From: DASULK01 sp036278255
GTDB taxonomy: Bacteria; Actinomycetota; Actinomycetes; Mycobacteriales; Micromonosporaceae
Reading direction: 5' to 3'
DNA: 64,000 nt
NCBI GenBank assembly: GCA_036278255.1
Contig: DASULK010000213.1
Location: 1-64,000, forward strand
Each line of letters starts with the position of its first letter. The stretch's first letter is position 1. Below the pieces are notes generated by a model. The model searched no databases and had not been told where the DNA came from. It saw only the letters and a program-made list of their open reading frames with translations. The position numbers and the translations under genes are program-made. Positions 25,589 through 34,153 of the stretch are shown piece after piece.

Positions 25589-25691
25589 AACCCCGTCGAT
25601 CAAGGACCTTCTGCTGTAGTACAGAGATTAACTCGCACCACAGGTCTTTGATCGACGGGGTTCTGGTTGACGGGGTTACTTGATCGACGGG
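25589..25691. repeat. Second REP-like TTGATCGACGGGG palindrome
   Basis: A 21-bp inverted repeat (25589-25609 against 25642-25662, one mismatch, outer end AACCCCGTCGATCAA) encloses a 32-base centre. Further partial arms follow: GGTTGACGGGG near 25665-25675 and CTTGATCGACGGGG near 25679-25691. It shares arm sequence with the element at 20255-20391. Confidence 0.85.
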
Positions 25692-25706
25692 GGTGAGGGG
25701 GCTGCG

Positions 25707-28328
25707 TCAGACCTTCATCATGCCGTCCAGCAGCAGGGCGCAGCGGATCAGGCCGAGATGGCTGTAGGCCTGCGGGTGGTTACCCAGGCCGCGCTCGCCG
25801 AGCGGATCGTACTGCTCGGGCAGCAGGCCGGTCGGTCCGGCCGTGTCGATCATCTGTTCGAACAGCTCCTCGGCGTCACCGCGCCGCCCGGTCCGCAGGT
25901 AGGCCTCGATCAGCCAGGCGGTGCAGATGTGGAAGCCCCCCTCCCGGCCGGGCAGGCCGTCGTTCCAGTGGTAGCGGTAGACGACCGGTCCGCTGCGCAG
26001 CTCCGCCTCGATCTGCAGCACGGTGGAGAGGAACCGGGGGTCGTCGTCCGGCAGCAGCCCTGATATGCCGATCCAGAGCGAGGAGGCGTCCATATCCTCG
26101 TCGCCGTAGGCCACCGTGTAGGCGCGTGCCTCCTCGTGCCAGCCGTACTCCAGCACGTTGTGCCCGATCCGGTCGCGCAGCGCGACCCACTCCGGCCGGT
26201 CGGCGTCCACCCCTTCCACACCGGCGCGGCTGGCGCCGTGCCGGCGCCACACGTGCAGCGCCCGGTCGACGGTCATCCAGCACATCACCTTGGAGAAGAC
26301 GTGGTGCCGGGTCGGGATACGCGCCTCCCACAGTCCGTGGTCCGGCTCGTGCCACCGCCGGCTGACTGCCTCGACCATGGACTCCAGGACCCGCCACTCC
26401 TCTTCCCGGACCCACCCGCGGGCGTCCACCACGGCCGCGATCAGGTCGGCGACCGGGCCGAAGACATCCAGTTGCACCTGGTGGTTGGCGAGGTTGCCGA
26501 CCCGTACGGGCCGGGAGCCGGCGTAACCGGGCAACGTGTCGATGACCGCCTCGGCCCCCAGTTCGTAGCCGTCGACGGTGTAGAGCGGGTGGAGCCGTTC
26601 CGGATGCCCGCCGGTGCGCTCCACCACCCTTTCGACCCAGCGCAGCAGGGCCTCCGCCTCGGTGAGGGAGCCGAGGTCCACCAGCGCGCGGGCGGTCATC
26701 GCCGCATCCCGCAACCAGCAGTAGCGGTAGTCCCAGTTGCGTACCCCGCCGATCTCCTCGGGCAGCGAGGTGGTCGCGGCCGCGAGGATCGATCCGGTCG
26801 GTTCGTGACAGAGCCCGCGCAGCGTCAGCGCGCTACGGGCGACCAGGTCGCGTGCCGTGGAGGGCAGGCGGAGGCCGGCCAGCCAGTTCCGCCACGGCTG
26901 CTCGGCAGCTTCCTGCCGTTCGCGCACCGAGACCTGGTGCTGTTCCAGGCTGTCCGAGCCGAGGCGCAGCTCCAGCACTACCTTGCCCCCGGCCGCGGCG
27001 AGGTCGACAACCGCACGGGCGGTTTCGTAACCGCCATCCTCGACGATCTCCCACTCCACCCCGGGGGAGTAGAGCGTGACCGGTTCGTTGGAGCCGAGAA
27101 CCAGCAGGCCGTCACCGAGCGGCTGCAGTTGCACGGCGACCTGGCCGAACTCCGGCCGCGGAGCGAACTCCAGCCGGGCCAGCCCGGCACCGGAGAGGAC
27201 CCGGACCAGGGAGGAGTCGCCCGGGGTGACGAGGCTCTCCTCCAATTCGGTGGGGGGACAGTCCAGCCAGTCGGTGACGGTCAGGCCGGACCAACGGGTC
27301 TCGACGGTCATGGTGCCGGGCCGGTACCGCTGTCCTAGGGGCAGACCGCCCCGGGCCGGCGCGACGCTGAAGTGCCCGGCGGTCGGTCCCCCGAGCAGAT
27401 CGGCAAAGATCGCCGGGGAGTCCGGCTTCGGATGACAGAGCCAGGTGATCTTGGCGTCGGGGGTCAGCAGCGCAGTGGTACGGCCGTTGGCCAGCATCGA
27501 GTGCCGCTCGATCGGCACCGCGCGTTCCCCGAAGAGCCAGTTCCGCCGCGTCTCCAGCAGCAGGGCGAGCACCCGGGCCGCCTCGACCGGATCGGCGACC
27601 CGGTGGGCCGCCAGGGTGTCGCCCGGACCGATCTTGATGCCGACATCCGGGCCATGCAGATTAGCGAAGGCGTTCTCGTCGGTGACGTCGTCGCCGAGGA
27701 AGAGCACGGCGCTGGCCGACATCTGGGTGCGTAGTTGATCGAGGGCTGCCCCCTTGTTGGTCGGGACCACCGACAGTTCGATCACCTGCTTGCCGTGGGT
27801 GACCGTCACCTCCGGCCAGCTCGCCGGCCCGAGTCGGATCGCCTCGAACACCTCCGCCGCGACCTGCTCGTCCGCGGCCCGGGTGTGCACGGCGACGCTG
27901 GCCGGCTTGCTCTCCAGCCGGATGCCGGCCCGGCCGGCGACGAGCTGGCGCAACTCGGTCTGCAACCGGGTCCGGACCTCAAGTAGTTCGGGTGCGAGCC
28001 GCTCCACGAAATCGATGTCGAACTCCGACCCGTGGCTGCCGACGAGGTGCACCTCGCTGGGGAGCCGGGACAGGATCGCCAGATCGCGCAGGGCGCGGCC
28101 GGAGACCACGGCGACCGTAGTCTGCGGCAGGGCGGCCAATGCCCGCACCGCCGCAACCGACTCCGGCAGCGGCACGGCCTTGGCCGGGTCGGGGACGATC
28201 GGGGCCAACGTCCCGTCGTAGTCACAGGCGACCAGGAGCAGGGGGACGCGGGCGATCCGGCCGATCGCGGCGCGCAGCGCCGGGTCGATCTCCGCGGCGC
28301 TGCCCAACTCCCGTACCGAAACGCTCAC
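25707..28328 (-). CDS. otsB: Trehalose-6-phosphate phosphatase fused to a GH15 glycosidase
   Basis: A protein of 873 residues in two parts. Residues about 10-265 are a HAD-type trehalose-phosphatase: nucleophile motif DYDGTLAPI, VVSGRALRDL, HGKQVIELS and GDDVTDENAF. Residues about 275-870 are a GH15 (glucoamylase/trehalase-type) domain: NWDYRYCWLRDAAMTARAL, the toroid motifs GYELGAEAVI and ARGWVREEEW, and HICTAWLIEAYLR. It could dephosphorylate trehalose-6-P and hydrolyse an alpha-glucoside, possibly trehalose. The GTG start at 28328 overlaps the otsA stop by four bases. Confidence 0.9.
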   Translation of the reverse strand: MSVSVRELGSAAEIDPALRAAIGRIARVPLLLVACDYDGTLAPIVPDPAKAVPLPESVAAVRALAALPQTTVAVVSGRALRDLAILSRLPSEVHLVGSHGSEFDIDFVERLAPELLEVRTRLQTELRQLVAGRAGIRLESKPASVAVHTRAADEQVAAEVFEAIRLGPASWPEVTVTHGKQVIELSVVPTNKGAALDQLRTQMSASAVLFLGDDVTDENAFANLHGPDVGIKIGPGDTLAAHRVADPVEAARVLALLLETRRNWLFGERAVPIERHSMLANGRTTALLTPDAKITWLCHPKPDSPAIFADLLGGPTAGHFSVAPARGGLPLGQRYRPGTMTVETRWSGLTVTDWLDCPPTELEESLVTPGDSSLVRVLSGAGLARLEFAPRPEFGQVAVQLQPLGDGLLVLGSNEPVTLYSPGVEWEIVEDGGYETARAVVDLAAAGGKVVLELRLGSDSLEQHQVSVRERQEAAEQPWRNWLAGLRLPSTARDLVARSALTLRGLCHEPTGSILAAATTSLPEEIGGVRNWDYRYCWLRDAAMTARALVDLGSLTEAEALLRWVERVVERTGGHPERLHPLYTVDGYELGAEAVIDTLPGYAGSRPVRVGNLANHQVQLDVFGPVADLIAAVVDARGWVREEEWRVLESMVEAVSRRWHEPDHGLWEARIPTRHHVFSKVMCWMTVDRALHVWRRHGASRAGVEGVDADRPEWVALRDRIGHNVLEYGWHEEARAYTVAYGDEDMDASSLWIGISGLLPDDDPRFLSTVLQIEAELRSGPVVYRYHWNDGLPGREGGFHICTAWLIEAYLRTGRRGDAEELFEQMIDTAGPTGLLPEQYDPLGERGLGNHPQAYSHLGLIRCALLLDGMMKV

Positions 28329-29728
28329 GCCGCCTCCGCCTCGGACGCGCCCAACTCGTGCAGGAAGGATTGGGCCCACCGGTCCACAGTGTGGTTGCGC
28401 AGGTGCCGTTGCATGACGCGCATCCGGCGCTTGGCCTCGGTCTGATCGACTTGGATGGCGCGCATCAGCGCGTCCTTCACCGCGTCCGGGTCGTGCGGGT
28501 TACACAAAAAGGCCTGTCGCAACTCTGTGGCAGCGCCGGCGAACTCACTGAGCACCAGGGCGCCGTCCCGGTCGGTGCGGCAGGCAACATACTCTTTGGC
28601 CACTAGATTCATTCCATCTCGCAGCGGGGTAACCATCATCACGTCGGCTGCACAGTACAGGGCGGCCAACTCACTGCGACTGTAGGACCGGTGGAGGTAG
28701 TGGACGGCAGGCACTCCCACACGCCCGAACTCGCCGTTGATGCGCCCCACTTCCCGCTCGACCTTCACCCGGAGCGACTGGTAGTGCTCGACGCGCTCCC
28801 GGCTCGGCGTGGCGACCTGGACCATGACGGTCTCGGGAACGGTCAACTTCCCGTCCGCCAGCAGCTCGCGGAAGGCCTTGAGCCGGAGTTCGATGCCCTT
28901 GGTGTAGTCGAGCCGGTCAACGCCGAGCACGATCGTCTTCGGATCGCCCAACTCGGCCCGGATCTCCTTGGCCCGGGCCTGTACGACCGGGTCGGCGGCC
29001 ATCTGCTCCATCTCCTCCACGTCGATGGAGATCGGAAAAGCGCCGGCCTTTACCCGGCGCCCGTCGACGATGATCGTCTGGCCTTCGTAGCGGAGGCCGA
29101 GCAGGTGCCGGGCGAGTCGGACGAAGTTCTGTGCCGCGAGCCGCTGCTGGAAGCCGACCAGGTCCGCGCCGAGCAGGCCGCGCAGCACCTCGGCCCGCTG
29201 CGGCATCTGCATGAAGAGTTCGATGGGGGGGAAGGGGATGTGCAGGAAGAAGCCGATGCGGAGATCGGGGCGGAGCTGCCGGAGCATGGCCGGCACAAGC
29301 TGGAGCTGGTAGTCCTGTATCCATACCGTCGCGCCCTCGGCGGCCACCTCGGCGGTGGCTTCGGCGAAGCGCGCGTTGACCAGCCGGTAGGCCTCCCGCC
29401 AGCGGCGCTTGAAGGCCGGCGTCTCCACGGCGTCGTGGTAGAGCGGCCAGATGGTGGCGTTGGACTGACCCTCGTAGTAGCGCTCGAGCTCATCGGCGCT
29501 CAACGGGACCGGATGCAGCCGGATTCCTTCTAGCTCGAATGGGTGGGGGGCCGCGCCGACACCGCCGGCCCAGCCGACCCAGGTGCCCTTGTGCTGCGCG
29601 AGGACCGGGTGCAGGGCGGTGACCAGGCCACCGGGGCTGCGACGCCACTGCCGTCCCTCCTCGGGCGTGGTTACCTCATCAACGGGCAGGCGATTGGCAA
29701 CAACGACGAATGAACTGCGGACAGTCAC
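28325..29728 (-). CDS. otsA: Trehalose-6-phosphate synthase
   Basis: A protein of 467 residues (GT20). It makes trehalose-6-phosphate from UDP- or ADP-glucose and glucose-6-phosphate. Motifs: VVANRLPV and GGLVTALHP at the N-terminus, WIQDYQLQLVPAML, FFLHIPFPP, the donor-site region LGVDRLDYTKGI, and TPLRDGMNLVAKEY. GTG 29728 is chosen because GGAGGT lies nine bases upstream and the length fits the family; ATG 29794 would add 22 residues. Translationally coupled to the OtsB-GH15 fusion. Confidence 0.93.
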   Translation of the reverse strand: MTVRSSFVVVANRLPVDEVTTPEEGRQWRRSPGGLVTALHPVLAQHKGTWVGWAGGVGAAPHPFELEGIRLHPVPLSADELERYYEGQSNATIWPLYHDAVETPAFKRRWREAYRLVNARFAEATAEVAAEGATVWIQDYQLQLVPAMLRQLRPDLRIGFFLHIPFPPIELFMQMPQRAEVLRGLLGADLVGFQQRLAAQNFVRLARHLLGLRYEGQTIIVDGRRVKAGAFPISIDVEEMEQMAADPVVQARAKEIRAELGDPKTIVLGVDRLDYTKGIELRLKAFRELLADGKLTVPETVMVQVATPSRERVEHYQSLRVKVEREVGRINGEFGRVGVPAVHYLHRSYSRSELAALYCAADVMMVTPLRDGMNLVAKEYVACRTDRDGALVLSEFAGAATELRQAFLCNPHDPDAVKDALMRAIQVDQTEAKRRMRVMQRHLRNHTVDRWAQSFLHELGASEAEAA

Positions 29729-30046
29729 GCTCTGTGCACCTCCGGTGGTAACAGGGCTTACCGCTGAGCGTACTTTGCGTACCTCCGGTGGCATGAGTCC
29801 CTGTCTTATCCTTTCTTGACGAGACAGGGCGGAATTCGGCGGCGGCACCCGATGTCACATATCGCCCGATGGAAGTTGATATTGCAGCGGGAAGAAAACG
29901 AGGTCGTGCGCGTTGGATCTATGAGACGCTGCCACCGTTCGCCGCGCCTGACTCGGGGTGAGGTGCGCGAACCGATACCAACCTGTCAGGATTGGCCGCG
30001 GCGTTCCCCCGATTCCCCCTAACAGACTCTGGAGGTAGGCCGCACC
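29729..30046. other. Divergent promoter region between otsA and ettA
   Basis: No supported gene is seen in these 318 bp. The region contains an 8-bp inverted repeat, CCCTGTCT/AGACAGGG (29799-29806 and 29822-29829). The ettA ribosome binding site (GGAGGT, about 30032-30037) is at the right end. No promoter hexamers are clear enough to call. Confidence 0.45.
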
Positions 30047-31723
30047 GTGGCCCAGTTCATCTACGTCCTGGACAAGGCGCGCAAGGCGCACGGCGACAAG
30101 GTCGTGCTCGACGAAGTGACGCTCAACTTCCTGCCGGGCGCCAAGATCGGTGTGGTCGGCCCCAACGGCGCCGGAAAGTCCAGCCTGCTCAAGATCATGG
30201 CGGGCCTCGACCGGCCGAGCAACGGCGAAGCGCGCCTGATGCCCGGCTACACCGTCGGCCTGCTCGCCCAGGAGCCTCCGCTGAACGAGACCAAGACCGT
30301 CCTCGGCAACATCGAGGAGGCGGTCGCTGAGACGAAGGCGAAGCTGGAGCGCTTCAACGCTATCGCCGAGCAGATGGCCACCGACTACTCCGACGAGCTG
30401 ATGGAGGAGATGGGCAAGCTCCAGGAGGAGCTCGACCACGCGGACGCCTGGGATATCGACTCCAAGCTCGAACTCGCGATGGACGCCTTGCGCTGCCCGC
30501 CGCCGGATGCCGACGTCACGCAGCTCTCCGGTGGTGAGCGACGCCGGGTGGCGCTCTGCAAGTTGCTGCTGGAAGCGCCGGACCTGCTCCTGCTCGATGA
30601 GCCCACCAACCACCTCGACGCCGAGAGCGTGCAGTGGTTGGAGCAGCACCTGGCCAAGTACGCCGGCGCGGTGGTGGCGATCACCCACGACCGGTACTTC
30701 CTGGACAACGTGGCCGGCTGGATCCTGGAGCTGGACCGCGGGCGCACCTACCCGTACGAGGGGAACTACTCCACCTACCTGGAGCAGAAGGCGGCGCGGC
30801 TGGCCGTGCAGGGGCGTAAGGACGCCAAGATGCAGAAGCGGCTGGCCGATGAGCTGGAGTGGGTCCGCTCTAACGCCAAGGCGCGGCAGACCAAGTCCCG
30901 GGCGCGCCTCAACCGGTACGAGGAGATGGCCGCCGAGGCGGAGAAGACCCGCAAACTCGACTTCGAAGAGATCCAGATTCCGCCGGGCCCGCGGCTGGGC
31001 AACACGGTGATCGAGGTGCAGAACCTCACTAAGGGGTTCGACGGCCGGGTGCTCATCGACGATCTGAGCTTCTCGCTGCCGCGTAACGGCATCGTCGGCA
31101 TCATCGGTCCCAACGGGGTCGGCAAGACCACCCTCTTCAAGACCATCGTCGGCATGGAGCAGCCGGACAGCGGCTCGGTCAAGGTCGGCGAGACGGTCCA
31201 GCTGTCGTACGTCGACCAGAACCGAGCCGGCCTCATCGGCGACAAGACGGTCTGGGAGGTCGTCTCCGACGGCCTGGACCACCTGATGGTCGGCAAGGTG
31301 GAGATGCCGTCCCGGGCCTACGTCGCTGCGTTCGGTTTCAAGGGTCCGGACCAGCAGAAGCCGACCAAGGTGCTCTCCGGTGGCGAGCGGAACCGCCTCA
31401 ACCTGGCGTTGACGCTAAAGATCGGCGGCAACGTCATCCTGCTCGACGAGCCGACCAACGACCTGGACGTGGAGACGCTGTCGTCGTTGGAGAACGCGCT
31501 GCTGGAGTTCCCGGGCTGTGCGGTGGTTATCTCGCACGACCGGATGTTCCTCGACCGGGTGGCCACGCACATCCTCGCCTGGGAGGGCGACGAGGAGAAC
31601 CCGGCCAAGTGGTTCTGGTTCGAGGGCAACTTCGAGGCGTACGAGAAGAACAAGGTCGAGCGGCTCGGACCGGAAGCGGCCCGCCCGCACCGGGTCACCT
31701 ACCGTAAGCTGACGCGGGACTGA
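30047..31723 (+). CDS. ettA: Energy-dependent translational throttle protein EttA (ABC-F)
   Basis: A protein of 558 residues. Two ABC domains carry Walker A GPNGAGKSS and GPNGVGKTT, signatures LSGGERRR and LSGGERNR, and Walker B LLLLDEPTNHLD and ILLDEPTNDLD. The EttA arm insertion is in the first domain (LGNIEEAVAETKAKLERF) and the P-site linker (about 240-305, KRLADELEWVRSNAKARQTKS) joins the domains. There is no membrane domain. EttA binds the ribosomal E site and gates elongation by ATP/ADP ratio. GTG start with GGAGGT upstream. Confidence 0.95.
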   Translation: MAQFIYVLDKARKAHGDKVVLDEVTLNFLPGAKIGVVGPNGAGKSSLLKIMAGLDRPSNGEARLMPGYTVGLLAQEPPLNETKTVLGNIEEAVAETKAKLERFNAIAEQMATDYSDELMEEMGKLQEELDHADAWDIDSKLELAMDALRCPPPDADVTQLSGGERRRVALCKLLLEAPDLLLLDEPTNHLDAESVQWLEQHLAKYAGAVVAITHDRYFLDNVAGWILELDRGRTYPYEGNYSTYLEQKAARLAVQGRKDAKMQKRLADELEWVRSNAKARQTKSRARLNRYEEMAAEAEKTRKLDFEEIQIPPGPRLGNTVIEVQNLTKGFDGRVLIDDLSFSLPRNGIVGIIGPNGVGKTTLFKTIVGMEQPDSGSVKVGETVQLSYVDQNRAGLIGDKTVWEVVSDGLDHLMVGKVEMPSRAYVAAFGFKGPDQQKPTKVLSGGERNRLNLALTLKIGGNVILLDEPTNDLDVETLSSLENALLEFPGCAVVISHDRMFLDRVATHILAWEGDEENPAKWFWFEGNFEAYEKNKVERLGPEAARPHRVTYRKLTRD

Positions 31724-31732
31724 GGGCGCGGC

Positions 31733-32191
31733 TTGGTACCTGCACGGTTCATCCACCACTGCAGCCTGCGGTGGTCGGATCTGGATGCGTACGGCCATGT
31801 CAACAACGCGCGCTTCCTCACGCTGTATGAGGAGGCGCGCGTGGCACTGGTGTTCGCGGGCGCCGGTGCCGACGGAGTCGACTCCTTCGCCGACGGACTG
31901 GTCGTGGCCCGGCAGGAGATCGACTATCTCCGGCCGGTCGGCTATCCCCTCGGCCCCGAGGTGAAGCCGCCGCCGAGCGTCCGTATCGAGATGTGGGTGG
32001 AGGAGGTCCGCTCGTCCCGCTTCACCATCTGCTATGAGCTCTTCGACGGGGAGGTGCTGGCGAGCCGGGCGCGTTCGATGATGGTGCCGTTCGATCTGGT
32101 GCGGCAGCGGTCGCGTCGGCTGACCGAGGAAGAGCAGGCCTTCCTCGCACCGTACGTCGTGGCATCGCCCTCGACGGGCGGGTTGAGATGA
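31733..32191 (+). CDS. Acyl-CoA thioesterase (4HBT hotdog fold)
   Basis: A protein of 152 residues. The 4-hydroxybenzoyl-CoA thioesterase-type motif WSDLDAYGHVNNARFLTLYEEAR carries the catalytic Asp and the N-terminal helix; VVARQEIDYLRPVGYPLG follows. It hydrolyses acyl-CoA thioesters; chain preference unknown. TTG start nine bases after ettA. Its stop overlaps the ATG of the next gene (ATGA). Confidence 0.87.
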   Translation: MVPARFIHHCSLRWSDLDAYGHVNNARFLTLYEEARVALVFAGAGADGVDSFADGLVVARQEIDYLRPVGYPLGPEVKPPPSVRIEMWVEEVRSSRFTICYELFDGEVLASRARSMMVPFDLVRQRSRRLTEEEQAFLAPYVVASPSTGGLR

Positions 32192-32919
32192 GCGGTGATG
32201 GGGCCGACAGCGCCCACGGGCTGACCGGCATCGCCGACGCGGGTGCGTTTCTGGCCCGGCTGGCCCGGCTGGACCCGGGCGCGCTCGTGCGGTTGCGTCG
32301 TGCGGCGCCCGGGTGGACGGCGCTGTGGGCGCGGCTGCCGTGGGGTGTGCTGGTGGGCCGGACGGTCGACGGCGCAGGCCCCGGGGATGCGACGGTGTCG
32401 GCTGCGGCGCTGTTGGCCGAGCTGAGTGCGGGGGGTGCCCGGCTGCCCGCGCGTCGTGACGTCGAGTGGCGGCATCCTCTCCCGCCGTCTCCTGGACGGA
32501 TGGTGGAGGCGGTGCCCGCCGCTACGGTGCGGCGACTGGCGGCCGCGGCGGCGGGCACCCTGCGGACCGCGGCCGTGGAGGGGGTCGGTGGCCGCGCGGT
32601 GGGGGAGCGGACGCTGCGGGACGCCCTGCTGGACCACGTCGCCATCGTCGTGACCGAGCCGGTGCAGGGGGAGAGCGAGGGGCTGCCCGCGCGGGTCGAG
32701 GTTCCCCAACGGCTGGTGCAGGCCGTCATCCGGATGGGCTTTCTCGGCCCGGATCCGGGCCGGGGCCAGGGGGAGACCGCCGCGAGCAATTCCTTGGAAA
32801 CCGTTCAGGTGCGACTTGTCGGTCAATGGGTCGGGCTCTCGGCCCCCTACGGCGTCGCTTGGTTACGGAACGTCGGGCAGCTTGCGCTCACGCCGGCCCT
32901 TAGTCCACCGAACGGCTGA
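32188..32919 (+). CDS. Conserved actinobacterial hypothetical protein
   Basis: A protein of 243 residues, Ala/Gly/Leu-rich, with no membrane segment. It starts within the stop of the thioesterase gene, so it is translationally coupled to it. Conserved-looking blocks are AGAFLARLARLDPGALVRLR, WTALWARLPWGVLVGRTV and TLRDALLDHVAIVVTEPVQ. I do not recognise a domain. The ettA-thioesterase-hypothetical order is seen in other actinobacteria, from memory. Confidence 0.75.
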   Translation: MSGDGADSAHGLTGIADAGAFLARLARLDPGALVRLRRAAPGWTALWARLPWGVLVGRTVDGAGPGDATVSAAALLAELSAGGARLPARRDVEWRHPLPPSPGRMVEAVPAATVRRLAAAAAGTLRTAAVEGVGGRAVGERTLRDALLDHVAIVVTEPVQGESEGLPARVEVPQRLVQAVIRMGFLGPDPGRGQGETAASNSLETVQVRLVGQWVGLSAPYGVAWLRNVGQLALTPALSPPNG

Positions 32920-33043
32920 TGCCCTATCGTCCAGATGGCTCGTGCCTGCCGGTAGGGGGGTGCTTCAGGCCGGCTATACGGGTACCGTCGTCCCTCGGAT
33001 CCCACCTGTCACTTGAGTTTCGCGGTCAGCTGGGGAGCGAGGT

Positions 33044-33640
33044 GTGCGAGCAATGTCGTGGTGGTCATGGCGCCCCGATCAAAACGGTGGCATCGAACCG
33101 GAAACCCGAACCAGGACGCCCATGGAGAATGCTCTACGGCTGGGGCCGCCCGCGCCCCGGGAGCCCGAGCCCGAATCCGTGGCAGCGAATCCGTCATCTG
33201 CCTTCGATGAGATCCCGGCGGGGGTCGCGCCGGTCACCCTGTCCCGGATCGGCGGCGCCCTGGACCGGCTCGACGTCCGCTACTTGGCGGACGGTGCCGG
33301 CAACCTGCTGGCAATGTGGGAGCGGCACGCGGTGCTGTTCACCCTGGAGGGGCCGGAAGACGAGATCCTGGTGGTCCGGGCCCGACCCCACTCCACGGTG
33401 CCGCCCGACTGGGCAGACCGGGCGTACCGGGTGGTCAACGAGTGGAACCACACCCGGCGTTTCGGCAAGGCGTACGTCGGCGACCCGACCGAGCGTGGGC
33501 AGTTGCCCATCTACGCGGAGCTTCAGGTGCCGTTGACCGCGGGCGCCCACGAGGCCTTGCTGCTGGAGGTCCTCGAATGCGGGGCCGGGGTCGCCATGTC
33601 CTTCGTCGACTGGCTCTACGACGAGGGGGCCCTGCTCTGA
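33044..33640 (+). CDS. YbjN-domain protein
   Basis: A protein of 198 residues. After a variable 60-residue N-terminus there is a YbjN/type III chaperone-like domain: SRIGGALDRLDVRYLADGAGNLLAMW, EILVVRARPHSTVPP, YRVVNEWNHTRRFGKAYV and LPIYAELQVPL. Such proteins bind partner proteins; the target here is unknown. GTG 33044 has GGGGAG upstream; ATG 33053 is possible. Its TGA directly abuts the stop of the convergent globin gene with no base between. Confidence 0.82.
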   Translation: MRAMSWWSWRPDQNGGIEPETRTRTPMENALRLGPPAPREPEPESVAANPSSAFDEIPAGVAPVTLSRIGGALDRLDVRYLADGAGNLLAMWERHAVLFTLEGPEDEILVVRARPHSTVPPDWADRAYRVVNEWNHTRRFGKAYVGDPTERGQLPIYAELQVPLTAGAHEALLLEVLECGAGVAMSFVDWLYDEGALL

Positions 33641-34084
33641 CTAGCCCGTAGACCCGCCCGATCCAGCGGTCTCCGGGTCGAAGGTGTTGACCAGGAAGTA
33701 CGCCGCCCGCTCCAGGTAGTCCCAGAGGGTCTGCGCCTGCTCGGGCGTCAGTTCGAGGCTGTCGACGGCGCGGCGCATGTGGTGCAGCCATGCGTCGCGC
33801 TCCGCGGGGCCGATCCGGAACGGAACGTGACGCATCCGTAGCCTCGGGTGCCCACGCTGGGCGGAGTAGGTCTTGGGGCCGCCCCAGTACTGCATGAGAA
33901 ACAGGGCGAGCCGATCCGCGGCCGGGCCGAGATCGGATTCCGGATACATCGGCCGCAGCAGGGGGTCATCGGCCACGCCAGCGTAGAACTCGTCGACCAG
34001 CTTGCGGAAGACCGGCTCCCCGCCGATCGCCGCATAGAAGGTCGCTGCCGCCTGGTCTTGACTGCGCTCATCTGCTCGGTTCAC
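33641..34084 (-). CDS. Truncated haemoglobin (trHbO-type)
   Basis: A protein of 147 residues (GTG 34084; ATG 34105 would add seven). Group II truncated globin features: YAAIGGEPVFRKLVDEFYAGVADDPLLRPMYPE (B/E helices with the B10 Tyr), LALFLMQYWGGPKTYSAQRGHPRLRMRH (E-F region with the proximal His), and the Trp G8 in ERDAWLHHM. It binds O2 or NO with haem; in mycobacteria the orthologue is linked to respiration and NO resistance. Convergent with the YbjN gene. Confidence 0.9.
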   Translation of the reverse strand: MNRADERSQDQAAATFYAAIGGEPVFRKLVDEFYAGVADDPLLRPMYPESDLGPAADRLALFLMQYWGGPKTYSAQRGHPRLRMRHVPFRIGPAERDAWLHHMRRAVDSLELTPEQAQTLWDYLERAAYFLVNTFDPETAGSGGSTG

Positions 34085-34153
34085 CGTTCTATCCTGCCAG
34101 GTCATCTCGCGCCGCCGTCCGGTGTGATCCGGCTCATGGCTTACGGGCGGGGG

